Positions 55,053 to 64,000 of a DNA stretch of 64,000 nucleotides are shown piece by piece. Location: positions 124,001 through 188,000 of the forward strand of contig NZ_JBPPLY010000005.1 in NCBI RefSeq assembly GCF_051535215.1. Direction: 5' to 3'. Position 1 is the first letter of the stretch, and every line of letters begins with the position of its first letter. The notes beneath the pieces were generated by a model. It saw nothing but the letters and a program-made list of their open reading frames with translations. It ran no database searches and was not told the origin of the DNA. A program made the translations under genes and the position numbers. This DNA is from Nitrobacter sp051535215 (GTDB lineage: Bacteria > Pseudomonadota > Alphaproteobacteria > Rhizobiales > Xanthobacteraceae).

Positions 55053-56402
55053 CTAAGTACGAACAACGGGTTCGATACTCGCCGCGATTTCGAAAATCCG
55101 GCGATCCGAGCCGCCGGCCGCAGCCAACATCAAGCCCACCGGCGCCTCGCCCTCGCGATGACAGGGAAGCGAGATCGCGCAGCCGTCGACAGTGTTGATC
55201 AGCGCGCAGTTGCGCAGCGACAGCATGTTGGCTCTCGTGTAGACCGCATCGCTCGCAAGATCGGCGATCACCGGCGGCGTCATCGCCACCGTGGGCGCGA
55301 CCAGCGCATCATACGGCGCGACGCGGCGTTCGAAGCCTGTCATGATCACGCGGCGCATGGCGAGCAGATCGACATAATCGGCGGCGCTGAGGCTTTCGCC
55401 GCGCCGGATGCGGCTGATGACACGGGGATCGTAGAGGTCCGCCTTTTTCGCGATCAGCGCGCGGTGCCAGGCCCAGCTTTCCGCCGCCGAAAATCCGCCG
55501 CCCACGTTCAGCGATGCGATATCGGCGAATTCGGGAACGGCCATGCGGTCGATTAAGACGCCAGCGCCGGCCAGCCGATCCAGCGCGCGCTCAAAGGCGC
55601 GCGCGACCGCGCTGTCCAGGTCGTCCAGCATCACCGTCGTCGGCACCACGAGCCGCAGCCCCTTTGCCGGACGCGGCGCAACCGGCACAATCGCTTCGTT
55701 CGCCAGCACCGCGTCCATAACCGCGCAGCAGCCGACCGAGCGCGCGATCGGCCCGTAGCTGTCCAGCGTGACCGACAACGGCACGCCGCCGTCGAGCGGT
55801 ATGCGGCGCGCGGTCGGCTTGTAGCCCACGATGCCGCAATAGGCCGCCGGAATCCGGCATGAGCCGCCGGTGTCGGTACCGAGTGCGCCATGCGCCATGC
55901 CGTCCGTGACCGAGACCGCCGCGCCCGACGACGATCCGCCGGGCACGTGGCCGACGTCGCGCCGCCAGGGATTTTTCGGTGTGCCATAATGCGGATTGAT
56001 GCCGAGTCCCGAATAGGCGAATTCGGTCATGTTGGTGCGCCCGATCACCACGAATCCGGCGCGGCGCAGGCGCGCCACGACCGCGGCATCGTTCGCTGCC
56101 GGAGGCCTATCGTCGAGCGCGCGGGAGCCGGCGCGCGACACCTGTCCCTTGATGTCGAACAGGTCCTTGATCGAAACCGGAATGCCGGCGAACGGAGACG
56201 GCGCGGCGTTGATCTCGCGCAATCTGTCCATGGCCTCGGCGGCGGCCATCGCGCCCTCCGCATCGACATGGATGAACACCCGTGCGCCCTCGCCCGCTTT
56301 GTCGGCGATTTTCGCAAGGCACTCGTCGACGAGCTTGCGCGCCGAGGTGCGACCCGCCGCGAGGTCGGCGGCCAGCGTGGCCAGGGTCGGGTGATCGGGC
56401 AT
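55053..56402 (-). CDS. Amidase-signature family hydrolase
   Basis: A 449-residue amidase. The serine nucleophile motif PGGSSSGAAVSVTDGMAHGA follows PVSIKDLFDIKGQVSRAGSR, which contains the catalytic Lys of the Ser-cisSer-Lys triad. GALGTDTGGSCRIPAAYCGI is the second Ser region. The C-terminal NTVDGCAISLPCHREGEAPV is typical. The amide substrate is unknown; possibilities include aliphatic amides or allophanate-like compounds. It lies 127 bp upstream of hpnP in the same direction and there is no evidence of a functional link. Confidence 0.85.
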   Translation of the reverse strand: MPDHPTLATLAADLAAGRTSARKLVDECLAKIADKAGEGARVFIHVDAEGAMAAAEAMDRLREINAAPSPFAGIPVSIKDLFDIKGQVSRAGSRALDDRPPAANDAAVVARLRRAGFVVIGRTNMTEFAYSGLGINPHYGTPKNPWRRDVGHVPGGSSSGAAVSVTDGMAHGALGTDTGGSCRIPAAYCGIVGYKPTARRIPLDGGVPLSVTLDSYGPIARSVGCCAVMDAVLANEAIVPVAPRPAKGLRLVVPTTVMLDDLDSAVARAFERALDRLAGAGVLIDRMAVPEFADIASLNVGGGFSAAESWAWHRALIAKKADLYDPRVISRIRRGESLSAADYVDLLAMRRVIMTGFERRVAPYDALVAPTVAMTPPVIADLASDAVYTRANMLSLRNCALINTVDGCAISLPCHREGEAPVGLMLAAAGGSDRRIFEIAASIEPVVRT

Positions 56403-56434
56403 GGCGAACCTCGCGAGACGAAAGCGATCGTATC

Positions 56435-59221
56435 TTAACCGCTATTGCGCAGGCCCGCTGAAATTCCGTTGATGGTGAGCTGGATGCCGCGCAGCACCTG
56501 CTCGTCGCCACCCTGCGCGCGATGGTCCTTCAACAATTCGACCTGCACATGGTTGAGCGGATCGAGATAGGGAAAGCGGTTGCGGATCGAACGCTCGAGC
56601 AGCGGATTGCCGGCGAGCAGCCGCTCCTGCCCCATGATGATGAGCAGCATGTCGATGGTGAGATGCCACTCGCGGCGAATGCGTCCGAAGATGGTCGCGC
56701 GCAGCGTCGCGTCGGGCACAAGATCGGCATAGCGTGACGCGATTGCGATCGAGCTTTTCGCGAGCACCATATCCATGTTGGAAAGCAGCATGCGGAAGAA
56801 CGGCCACTCGCCATAGAGTTCCTGCAAAAACGCCATGCCCTTGTCGGGATGATCCGCTATCCAGGATTCCACAGCGCTGCCGAACCCGTACCAGCCCGGC
56901 AGCATCAGCCGACATTGCGCCCAACTGAACACCCACGGGATTGCCCGGAGGTCCTCGATCCGGCGCGTCTTTTTGCGCGAGGCCGGCCGGCTGCCGATAT
57001 TCAACGTCGAGATCTCGTTGATAACAGTGGAGGCCCAGAAATAGTCCTCGAAGCCCGGCGTCTCGTAAACGAGGTTGCGGTAAGCTGCGAAAGCGCGCGA
57101 CGACAGCGACTCCATGGCATCGAGATATTCAAGGCTCGGCGCGCTCTGCCGCGGCTGCAGCAGGCTTGCCTCCAGCGTCGCGGCGGCGAGGATCTCCAGA
57201 TTGCTGCGGCCGACCTCGGCGTTGGAATATTTGCTGGAGATGATTTCACCCTGTTCGGTGATTCTGATCTGGCCGTTCACGGCGCCGCCCGGCTGGGCGA
57301 GGATGGCGTCGTAGCTCGGGCCGCCGCCGCGTCCGACCGATCCGCCCCTGCCGTGAAACAGGCGCAACCGCACATGGTGGCGCTCGAACACCTCGACGAG
57401 GCCGATCTCGGCTTTGTAAAGCTCCCATCCCGACGTGACGAAACCGCCATCCTTGTTGCTGTCGGAATAGCCGAGCATCACCTCCTGCAGGCCTCCGCGA
57501 CTGTCCACCAGCGCCCGGTATTCCGGAAGCGACAGCAACCGATCCATGATGCCGGCGCAGGCCTGCAAGTCTTCGATGGTCTCGAACAGCGGCACGATGT
57601 TGATGGCACTGTGGCCGGCGGGATCGATGAGGTCGGCTTCCTTCAGCAGCAATGCGACCTCGAGCAGGTCGGAAACGCCCTCGCTCATCGAGACGATGCA
57701 TTGAGGGATCGCGGCGGGACCGAACATCTCGTGCGCCTCCGCCGCGGCGTGGAACACCGCGAGTTCGCCCTGTGTCTCGTCGCTGTATGTGATGAAGGGC
57801 GATGTCAGCGGTCGCGCGCTGCGCAACTCCCGCAGCAGCACGACGATCCGCACCTCCTCGTCCAGGTTCAGATAAGAGGTGCCCGGCGCGGCGGCGTCCA
57901 GCAGTTCGGCGATGGTGCGCTCGTGAACGGTGGAGTTCTGCCGCAGGTCGAGACAGGCAAGATGAAAACCGAAACAGTCGGCGGCGCGGCGCAGATGGCG
58001 CAGCCGCCCCCGCGCGATCACCTCCAAGTTGTTCTCGGTCAGCGAGCGATGAAGAACATCGAGATCGGCGCTGAATTCGGCGGCGCTCTCATAGGGTGGG
58101 GAATTGCCGTAGCGCGGGCGCAGCGTGTCCGCCTTCAGTTTCAGCGCCGTGGCCGATAGCCGCGCATAGATGCCTGATAACGCCAGGCGGTAGGGTTCGC
58201 CACGCCGATGCGGCGAGGTGTCGGCCGACCGCTCAGCGAGAGCCCGCAGCTCCGGAGAGACATTTGTGAGATCGGCGGCAAGCGACAGTTCGCGGCCGAG
58301 TTCGTGCAGTTCGTCAAGGTAGTAGCGCAGGATCCGCGAGGCCTGCATCCGCAGGGTGCCGCGCATGACATCCGCGGTCACGAACGGATTGCCGTCGCGA
58401 TCGCCGCCGATCCAGCTTCCGATCCGCAGGAACGAGGCCATCTCGTGCGAGGCGCCGCCATCGCCATCCTGCAGGCGATCTTCCAGCACGCAATGCAATC
58501 GTGGCACCTCGCGAAGGAAAGTATAATCGTAGAACGACAGCCCGTTGGCGACCTCATCGAGTACCGTAAGTTTTGTCCGCCGCAACAGATTGGTATGCCA
58601 CAACGTCAGAACAGCGCGGCGCAACTGTTCCTCGCTGGCCTCGAATTCCTCCGGGGTGAGTTGCATCCGGTCGCGCCGATCAAGCAGAGCAGCAACTTCC
58701 ATCTCGCGGTCGATCGCGCTCTTGCGGCGAACCTCGGTCGGATGCGCCGTCAGCACGGGACTCACCAAGGCGTTGTCGAAGAAAACCCGCAACTCGGCGC
58801 CGCTGAAACCCGCTAAGTGCGCGCGGGCGAGCGTGTAAGCCAGCCTGCCCTCATGCTGCACCCCGTCCACGAGGGTCTGGCTGCGCATCTGACGGATGTT
58901 GTTCTGATCTTCGGCGATATTGGCGAGATGCGAGAAATAGCTGAAGGCACGGACGACGAGCACGGTCTCGTCCGTCGACATGCCGTCAAGAATGGCCTCT
59001 AGTTCGCGCCGCGCCGGCTTGTCGTCGTCGCGGTGAAATCGGATCGAGGTCTGGCGGATGCGTTCGACCAGATCGAATACGGCTTCCCCTTCCTGATCGC
59101 GCACGGTATCGCCGAGAATGCGCCCAAGCAGCCGGATGTCGTCGCGCAGCCGCGCATCGAGTGCAGCGGAGTCAGATTCCGGCTGACCTGCACGAGGTAA
59201 CGGCATGATCTGACTGGACAT
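56435..59221 (-). CDS. ppc: Phosphoenolpyruvate carboxylase
   Basis: Adds bicarbonate to PEP to give oxaloacetate (anaplerosis). From ATG 59221 the protein is 928 residues, the normal length. The catalytic His motif VLTAHPTEVRRKSAIDREM is near residue 155; SWIGGDRDGNPFVT, GYSDSNKDGGFVTSGWELYK and LFHGRGGSVGRGGGPSYDAI are present. The C-terminus ends in a short Asn-Ser-Gly, close to the NTG end of the family. AGGAG just upstream of ATG 59221 supports this start over the frame extension to 59347. Confidence 0.96.
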   Translation of the reverse strand: MSSQIMPLPRAGQPESDSAALDARLRDDIRLLGRILGDTVRDQEGEAVFDLVERIRQTSIRFHRDDDKPARRELEAILDGMSTDETVLVVRAFSYFSHLANIAEDQNNIRQMRSQTLVDGVQHEGRLAYTLARAHLAGFSGAELRVFFDNALVSPVLTAHPTEVRRKSAIDREMEVAALLDRRDRMQLTPEEFEASEEQLRRAVLTLWHTNLLRRTKLTVLDEVANGLSFYDYTFLREVPRLHCVLEDRLQDGDGGASHEMASFLRIGSWIGGDRDGNPFVTADVMRGTLRMQASRILRYYLDELHELGRELSLAADLTNVSPELRALAERSADTSPHRRGEPYRLALSGIYARLSATALKLKADTLRPRYGNSPPYESAAEFSADLDVLHRSLTENNLEVIARGRLRHLRRAADCFGFHLACLDLRQNSTVHERTIAELLDAAAPGTSYLNLDEEVRIVVLLRELRSARPLTSPFITYSDETQGELAVFHAAAEAHEMFGPAAIPQCIVSMSEGVSDLLEVALLLKEADLIDPAGHSAINIVPLFETIEDLQACAGIMDRLLSLPEYRALVDSRGGLQEVMLGYSDSNKDGGFVTSGWELYKAEIGLVEVFERHHVRLRLFHGRGGSVGRGGGPSYDAILAQPGGAVNGQIRITEQGEIISSKYSNAEVGRSNLEILAAATLEASLLQPRQSAPSLEYLDAMESLSSRAFAAYRNLVYETPGFEDYFWASTVINEISTLNIGSRPASRKKTRRIEDLRAIPWVFSWAQCRLMLPGWYGFGSAVESWIADHPDKGMAFLQELYGEWPFFRMLLSNMDMVLAKSSIAIASRYADLVPDATLRATIFGRIRREWHLTIDMLLIIMGQERLLAGNPLLERSIRNRFPYLDPLNHVQVELLKDHRAQGGDEQVLRGIQLTINGISAGLRNSG

Positions 59222-59961
59222 CGCGTGCTCCTGAAACTCCGGGCCCTTCAGTCGCAATTTTCTTGCTGCGGCGCAAGAAACAGCAGTCGACGATGCACAA
59301 AAGATGAACGGCCACCTCCAGACAAATGCCGAACGATTTCCGGCCACTGGATCGATCGCCCTGCATGCCGGACAACAATGCCATAAGACACGTATTCAGA
59401 CATGATAAGCGCAATATTCTCGCATTTGTTGTTAACAATACTGATGCTTGTGTGCATTCGAGGTCAAAGTCAAACGCCGCTCCAAGCATTTCGCCGGGCT
59501 GGCTAACTCTGGCGGCTACGCGTCAGTGGGATCGTCACGGCACAGTCTCACGGCGCAGTCGGTAGCAGGATCGGCACACTTGCAGAGACGAGGCACAATT
59601 GCCGGGCACTCAGGAGCGGGCAACTCGATTTCGAGCGAAAGCTCTACCGCTTCGGCTGTTACCACCAGTCGATGTTCGAGCGCAGCTGCCGGACAATGAC
59701 GCGCATCGCCTGGCAGAGTCTGAACCGCGTTCAGCCGATGTCCGATTTCCTCGTTGAGAGCAAATACGTGGTGATCGAGCTTCCGACATAGCACGCGCGG
59801 CAAGGCGGCATTGCACCGACCGCCGAACGTCTCCGACTGTGTCCTAGATGATCTCTGTATAAACGCATGCATAACCCAGCCGGCAGTGGCGCAGCACTGA
59901 TGGAGCGGCTATCCTCGCCAAGGCCGATCAATCGCAGTCATCTCAGAGGACGACCCCCTGC
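59222..59961. other. Intergenic region between ppc and ferredoxin gene
   Basis: A 740-bp stretch between divergent genes with no confident gene. A plus-strand frame open from 59507 to 59791 without ATG until 59650 has protein-like composition (for example YRFGCYHQSMFERSC) but no family I can name; it could be a decayed gene fragment. Promoters for ppc and the ferredoxin-P450 pair must lie here, but none is distinct. Confidence 0.45.
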
Positions 59962-60171
59962 ATGTCTGGCACCCTCAAGATTCGCGTCGATCCGAACAAA
60001 TGCCAAGGGAACGCACGATGCAAGTCGCTGGCGCCCGAACTGTTCAAACTCGACGAATGGGGCTACGCCCACGAGATCGGCGATGGCACCGTCCCGGCCG
60101 GACTTGAGGACAAGGCGTGGCTCGCGCAGGCCAATTGCCCGGAAATCGCAATCGCGATCATCGAAGAATGA
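59962..60171 (+). CDS. Small 3Fe-4S-type ferredoxin, P450-linked
   Basis: A 69-residue ferredoxin. Cys ligands are in NKCQGNARCKSLAPELF (CxxxxxC) with a third in ANCPEIAIAI, the pattern of short 3Fe-4S or atypical 4Fe-4S ferredoxins that feed bacterial cytochromes P450. The first strand TLKIRVDPNKC is also typical. It is 71 bp upstream of the P450 gene on the same strand and should be its electron donor. Confidence 0.88.
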   Translation: MSGTLKIRVDPNKCQGNARCKSLAPELFKLDEWGYAHEIGDGTVPAGLEDKAWLAQANCPEIAIAIIEE

Positions 60172-60242
60172 AATCGGATTTTAGCAGTTTTTAAGCGCCG
60201 TCGGTCAGGCGTAGAGACGCGACGATTGCCCGGAGGAATTCG

Positions 60243-61439
60243 ATGTCCAACCCTGCCCCCGTTACCGACTGGGTTCACGATTTCGACCATACCGACCCGA
60301 CCTGGACGGAAAATCCATACCCGATCTGGGACGAACTGCGCGTCAAATGTCCCGTCGCCCACACCAACCGCTTTCTCGGCGTTTACCTGCCGACCACCTA
60401 TGAGGCGGTGAAGGAAATTTGCTACGACACAGACCATTTCTCGTCGCGCCGCGTGGTGGTGCGCAGCGTTCGCCCTGAGCCGCCGCCGCCGGCACCGCCC
60501 ATCACATCGGACCCGCCCGAGCACAAGCGCGCCAAGCAGATCCTGCTGCCGCTATTCATGCCCGACGAGGTAAAGAAGCTGGAGCCGCGCGTTCGCGCGA
60601 TCTGCAACGAGCTGATCGACGGCTTCATCAATGACAAGGGCTGCGACGCCGCGGCGCGTTACACGAAATATGTGCCGATCCGGGCCGTCACCAACATGTT
60701 CGGTATCCCGGAAACGGACGGCGACCTCTTCATCAAGTGGATTCACGAGATTCTCGAACTGGGCCTTCACGACGACGCCGTGGTGATGAAGGCCGTCCAG
60801 GAAATGATGGCTTATTTCACCGGCCACATCGAGGCGCGAAAGAAGCATCCGACCGATGATCTGATCTCGACATTGATGAATGCGCGGACCGAAGACGGAG
60901 AGCCGCTGACGGACATGCATGTGCAGGGAGCGTTGCGATTGCTGCTGGTCGCCAGCATCGACACCACGTGGAGCGCGATCGGTTCCTCGCTCTGGCATCT
61001 CGCGAAGACTCCGGCGGACCGCGCGCGCCTGATCGCGGAACCGGAGCTTCTTCCGACCGCGATCGAGGAATTTCTGCGTGCCTTTTCGCCGGCATCGTCG
61101 GGGCGCGAGGTCATGAAGGAAACAACCGTCAGCGGCTGCCCCATGAAGCCGGGCAACATGGTGCTGCTGGCGTTCCCGGCCGCCAACCGCGATCCAACGG
61201 TATTCCCCGATGCCGACAAGGTCATCATTGACCGCAAGGAAAACCGCCACATCGCTTTCGGCGTCGGCATTCACCGCTGCGTCGGCGCCCACCTCGCCCG
61301 CATGGAGATGTTTGTCGCGATCGAGGAATGGCTGAAACGCATTCCGGATTTCCGGCTTGATCCGTCTCGCCCGACGACATGGTCTGAGGGAAGCTTGCGC
61401 GGTCCGCGCCAACTCCCGCTGCTGTTCGGCAAAAGTTGA
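60243..61439 (+). CDS. Cytochrome P450
   Basis: A soluble bacterial P450 of 398 residues. The heme-binding loop is AFGVGIHRCVGAHLARME with the axial Cys. The I-helix has LLLVASIDTTWSAIGSSLWH, with Ser in place of the usual Gly in A-G-x-D-T-T. The K-helix has EEFLRAFSPAS. TSDPPEHKRAKQILLPLFMP is the C-helix region that contacts the heme. It is paired with the ferredoxin ahead of it; the substrate is unknown. It could be a steroid-, terpene- or fatty-acid-type hydroxylase; context near hopanoid genes is suggestive only. Confidence 0.93.
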   Translation: MSNPAPVTDWVHDFDHTDPTWTENPYPIWDELRVKCPVAHTNRFLGVYLPTTYEAVKEICYDTDHFSSRRVVVRSVRPEPPPPAPPITSDPPEHKRAKQILLPLFMPDEVKKLEPRVRAICNELIDGFINDKGCDAAARYTKYVPIRAVTNMFGIPETDGDLFIKWIHEILELGLHDDAVVMKAVQEMMAYFTGHIEARKKHPTDDLISTLMNARTEDGEPLTDMHVQGALRLLLVASIDTTWSAIGSSLWHLAKTPADRARLIAEPELLPTAIEEFLRAFSPASSGREVMKETTVSGCPMKPGNMVLLAFPAANRDPTVFPDADKVIIDRKENRHIAFGVGIHRCVGAHLARMEMFVAIEEWLKRIPDFRLDPSRPTTWSEGSLRGPRQLPLLFGKS

Positions 61440-61497
61440 CGTCGCCGGCCGCGCGGCGTCTTGCGCCGCGACCCGCATGAGTTCAGGGAGGCCAGAC

Positions 61498-62727
61498 ATG
61501 CCGAACGAACGTTTGCAGTTTTCCGGGTCGGACGGTTCCGAACTTGCAGCCGCGCTGGATCTTCCCGACGGCGAACCGGCAGCCTACGCGCTGTTCGCGC
61601 ATTGCTTCACCTGCGGCAAGGACGTGCTCGCGGCAAGGCGCATCGCTGCGGCACTGACGGCGCATGGAATAGCGGTCCTGCGATTCGATTTCACCGGACT
61701 TGGCGCCAGCGAAGGGGAATTCGCCAACAGCACGTTTTCCTCCAATGTCGCGGATATCGTTCTGGCGGCCGATCATTTGCGCCAGACCCGCAGGCCGCCC
61801 GCTATCCTGATCGGCCATAGCCTTGGCGGCGCGGCCGTTCTCGCAGCCGCGGCCCGGATTCCCGAAGCAAAAGCGGTGGCGACGATCGCAGCGCCCTCCG
61901 ATCCGGCCCACGTCACGCATCTGTTCGCCGATCGCCTCGTAGACATCCGCGCACAGGGCTCGGTCGAGGTCTCCCTCGCCGGCCGCCCATTCCATATCAA
62001 ACGGGAATTCCTCGACGATATCGCCGAGCACAACCTGATGGAAAAGGTTGCAGAGTTGCGGAAGGCGTTATTGATCCTGCATTCGCCGACTGACGACATC
62101 GTCGGAATCGACAACGCCACCCGTATCTTCGTTGCCGCAAAACATCCGAAGAGCTTCATATCGCTTTCGGGAGCCGACCACCTGTTGAGCCGGAAAAGCG
62201 ACGCCGATTACGTCGCCGACGTGATCGCCGTCTGGGCGCAACGCTATCTCGAAGCGGCACCGAGCGACCAGACCGAGGATTCGGGTTCACGAAGCGTCGT
62301 CGTTCGTGAAACCCGTCGCAGCAAATTCCAGCAGACCGTGACCGTCGGTCCGCACCGGTTGATCGCCGATGAACCAAGCACCGCCGGAGGCGACGATACC
62401 GGACCCGGACCGTACGATTTCCTGCTTGCCGCGCTCGGGGCCTGCACCTCGATGACGCTGCGATTGTATGCCGACCGCAAGGCGCTGCCGCTGGAGCGCG
62501 TCGCCGTGACGCTTCGGCACAACAGAATACATGCAGAGGACTGCGCCGAGTGTGAAACCAAAACGGGCCTCATTGACCAGATCGAACGCGAGATCGCGAT
62601 GGAAGGAGTGCTCGATCCGGAGCAACGCGGGAAACTGATGGAAATCGCCGACAAGTGCCCGGTTCACCGGACGCTGACGTCGGAAATCCGCATCGTAACC
62701 CACGCGTTGGAAGCGGACGAGCATTGA
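61498..62727 (+). CDS. Alpha/beta hydrolase fused to an OsmC domain
   Basis: A 409-residue two-domain protein. Residues 1-260 form an alpha/beta hydrolase with the nucleophile elbow LIGHSLGGAAVLAAA; the C-terminal 145 residues are OsmC/Ohr-like. The OsmC part begins VVVRETRRSKFQQTVTVG and has two conserved cysteines, in ALGACTSMTLRLYA and DKCPVHRTL, the peroxidatic/resolving pair. The fusion is a recurring bifunctional family; the hydrolase could supply or remove an acyl group from an OsmC-type peroxide or thiol substrate (inference). It is 58 bp after the P450 gene and could be in the same operon. Confidence 0.88.
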   Translation: MPNERLQFSGSDGSELAAALDLPDGEPAAYALFAHCFTCGKDVLAARRIAAALTAHGIAVLRFDFTGLGASEGEFANSTFSSNVADIVLAADHLRQTRRPPAILIGHSLGGAAVLAAAARIPEAKAVATIAAPSDPAHVTHLFADRLVDIRAQGSVEVSLAGRPFHIKREFLDDIAEHNLMEKVAELRKALLILHSPTDDIVGIDNATRIFVAAKHPKSFISLSGADHLLSRKSDADYVADVIAVWAQRYLEAAPSDQTEDSGSRSVVVRETRRSKFQQTVTVGPHRLIADEPSTAGGDDTGPGPYDFLLAALGACTSMTLRLYADRKALPLERVAVTLRHNRIHAEDCAECETKTGLIDQIEREIAMEGVLDPEQRGKLMEIADKCPVHRTLTSEIRIVTHALEADEH

Positions 62728-62790
62728 AGCGACTTGCATTTTGACGGAAACAAGTCGATCCGTCACGGTCTGCATAAGGCGGGGATTGTT

Positions 62791-63873
62791 CTAGCGTGCC
62801 GGCGAAGCCGAATCCCGCGAAGATGTGGGTCCGTCGACGCGAAGCGGACCGCGCAAACCGATTGCAGCGCCCGCGACAATGCCGGTGATTGCCACAAACG
62901 ACGCCAGAGCCAGCGTCGAAACACCTGTCAGGCCTTGGCCGATCGAACATCCATAAGCCATCGCTCCACCTGAGCCCATGAACGCCGCACCGGTTACCGA
63001 ACGCAGCATGTGACGTGGAGAGGTGTAGGCCTCAAGATGAAATCGGCGCGTCACCAAAGCGGTGACGAGGCTTCCGAGCATAACTCCGGGGACCAGCGCG
63101 ATGCCGAAATTCATCGTCAGCCCGGTCGACAGCATCACGTATTGTACGGTATCGGCGACCGGAGCGACGAAGGTGATTGAGGTGACCGGAACCGGATTGA
63201 AATCGTCAGCGCCGAGATATCCGGTCGCATACCATCCGCCAGCAACAAGGAGACCGATGATGACGCCGGCTGCGATCTGGCCTGCGGAACGCCGGAATGC
63301 CGCATGCGAGAACGCGAAAATCATCAGCGCGCCGCTGACGACCGTCCCCGCCAGCGCGCGAGCGAAGGTTTCACCGAGGCCGAGCGTTCCCGCCAGCGCC
63401 GGCAGCGAGATGAAATTCGGTGTGGATTGACTGGCTTGCAGCATGGCGATGCGCGCCGGTGCGATCAGGCCCTTCAAGGTCATCTGCGCGGCGATGCCGA
63501 GAACGATCACCACGACCAGCGAGCGCAGATTGCCGCGCCCCAGCAGAATCAGCGCGCGCGATCCGCAGCCGTTCGACAGCACCATGCCGTAACCGAAAAT
63601 GATTCCGCCCGCGAACATCAGGGCCGCCGAGAACGACGGCTGCAGATAGATCGATTTTCCCAGATCGACGAAGCCCTCGCCGGCAAGCAATTGTGTGGCG
63701 GCGACCGCAACGCCCATCGCCAGCGCGTAGGTCCGGAGCAGCCGCCCATCGCCCTGCCCCCAATATCCGCGCAAGCTGCTCATCAGGCAGAAACCGCTTA
63801 GCAGCCCCACCACGCCGAAAACGAAGCCGATCAGAAAGCCGGCATAAACGGTGACGTGGGGATCAGGCGGCAC
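62791..63873 (-). CDS. YeeE/YedE-family permease (thiosulfate/sulfur transport type)
   Basis: A 360-residue inner-membrane protein with about nine hydrophobic helices. It has the conserved cysteines of the family: LLSGFCLMSSLR near residue 28, VLSNGCGSRALILLGRGNLR near residue 100, and MAYGCSIGQGLTGVSTLA near residue 320. These form the transport path in thiosulfate channels of this type. The substrate is not shown by sequence. It converges with the hydrolase-OsmC gene, and its own promoter would be at 63874-64000. Confidence 0.85.
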   Translation of the reverse strand: MPPDPHVTVYAGFLIGFVFGVVGLLSGFCLMSSLRGYWGQGDGRLLRTYALAMGVAVAATQLLAGEGFVDLGKSIYLQPSFSAALMFAGGIIFGYGMVLSNGCGSRALILLGRGNLRSLVVVIVLGIAAQMTLKGLIAPARIAMLQASQSTPNFISLPALAGTLGLGETFARALAGTVVSGALMIFAFSHAAFRRSAGQIAAGVIIGLLVAGGWYATGYLGADDFNPVPVTSITFVAPVADTVQYVMLSTGLTMNFGIALVPGVMLGSLVTALVTRRFHLEAYTSPRHMLRSVTGAAFMGSGGAMAYGCSIGQGLTGVSTLALASFVAITGIVAGAAIGLRGPLRVDGPTSSRDSASPAR

Positions 63874-64000
63874 GACGTGTCCTTTTCAGTCCGACGTCAC
63901 AATATGAGGTGCGTGAGCGACATCAAGCAGGCGGAGGCCGATGGGCAAAGCCGGTGCGCAGGGGCGACCGGATTCACCGACGTCTACTTTTTGCCTTTTG
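63874..64000. other. Window end, upstream of the YeeE/YedE gene
   Basis: The last 127 bp hold no complete gene. They would contain the promoter of the minus-strand permease gene. I see no clear motif. Confidence 0.3.

Overview
The window is high-GC alphaproteobacterial chromosome. It most likely comes from the Nitrobacteraceae/Bradyrhizobiaceae (Rhodopseudomonas, Nitrobacter, Bradyrhizobium, Afipia relatives). The evidence is the full hopanoid gene set including a 2-methylhopanoid HpnP-type enzyme, the imuA-imuB-dnaE2 cassette with a GTTC-N7-GTTC LexA box, EcfG-type promoters (GGAAC-N16-CGTT), and families of palindromic dispersed repeats typical of that group. I see no prophage, insertion sequence, CRISPR array, rRNA or tRNA. 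The species cannot be fixed from the sequence alone.

Layout. 1-2150: end of a DUF4332 gene, then the folate run folP-folB-folK. 2331-8762: propionate/methylmalonyl-CoA module, with mutA, a GFA-family gene, mutB, a secreted DUF3298-like protein and the MeaB GTPase, several of them overlapping. 8830-13000: pyroglutamyl-peptidase-like protein, Bcr/CflA-type MFS exporter, TAT-exported beta-helix protein and a small soluble protein. 13254-16393 (minus): ECF sigma factor, membrane anti-sigma factor and secreted subtilisin-like protease. 16964-23860: DUF2336 protein, a secreted or membrane protein, enoyl-CoA hydratase, acetyl-CoA hydrolase/transferase, threonine ammonia-lyase and a small membrane protein.

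24004-30742: SOS mutasome operon imuA-imuB-dnaE2 (minus), divergent from a UdgX-like uracil-DNA glycosylase, with a perfect LexA box between them. A dispersed palindromic repeat is inserted in frame in dnaE2. 30900-35564: YciE/YciF ferritin-like protein with an EcfG promoter, an M20 peptidase, then TAT metallophosphoesterase, cupredoxin, ECF sigma and zinc-type anti-sigma.

35684-54925: hopanoid region with hpnO, hpnN, ispH, hpnH, hpnG, shc, hpnE, hpnD and hpnC, then a small Cys-rich secreted protein, a secreted protein of unknown family, a second MMPL/RND exporter and hpnP. Together these make squalene from isoprenoid precursors (ispH; hpnC/D/E), cyclise it (shc), add and process the C35 side chain (hpnH, hpnG, hpnO), methylate the A ring (hpnP) and move hopanoids to the outer membrane (hpnN). 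55053-63873: amidase, PEP carboxylase, ferredoxin plus cytochrome P450, an alpha/beta-hydrolase-OsmC fusion and a YeeE/YedE sulfur-compound permease.

The main points of interest are the sigma/anti-sigma/protease locus whose anti-sigma C-terminus resembles the protease propeptide, the imuABC/UdgX arrangement, the in-frame repeat inside dnaE2, the stress-sigma promoters of the ferritin-like gene and hpnP, and a dispersed element whose hairpin sequence varies while pairing is kept.
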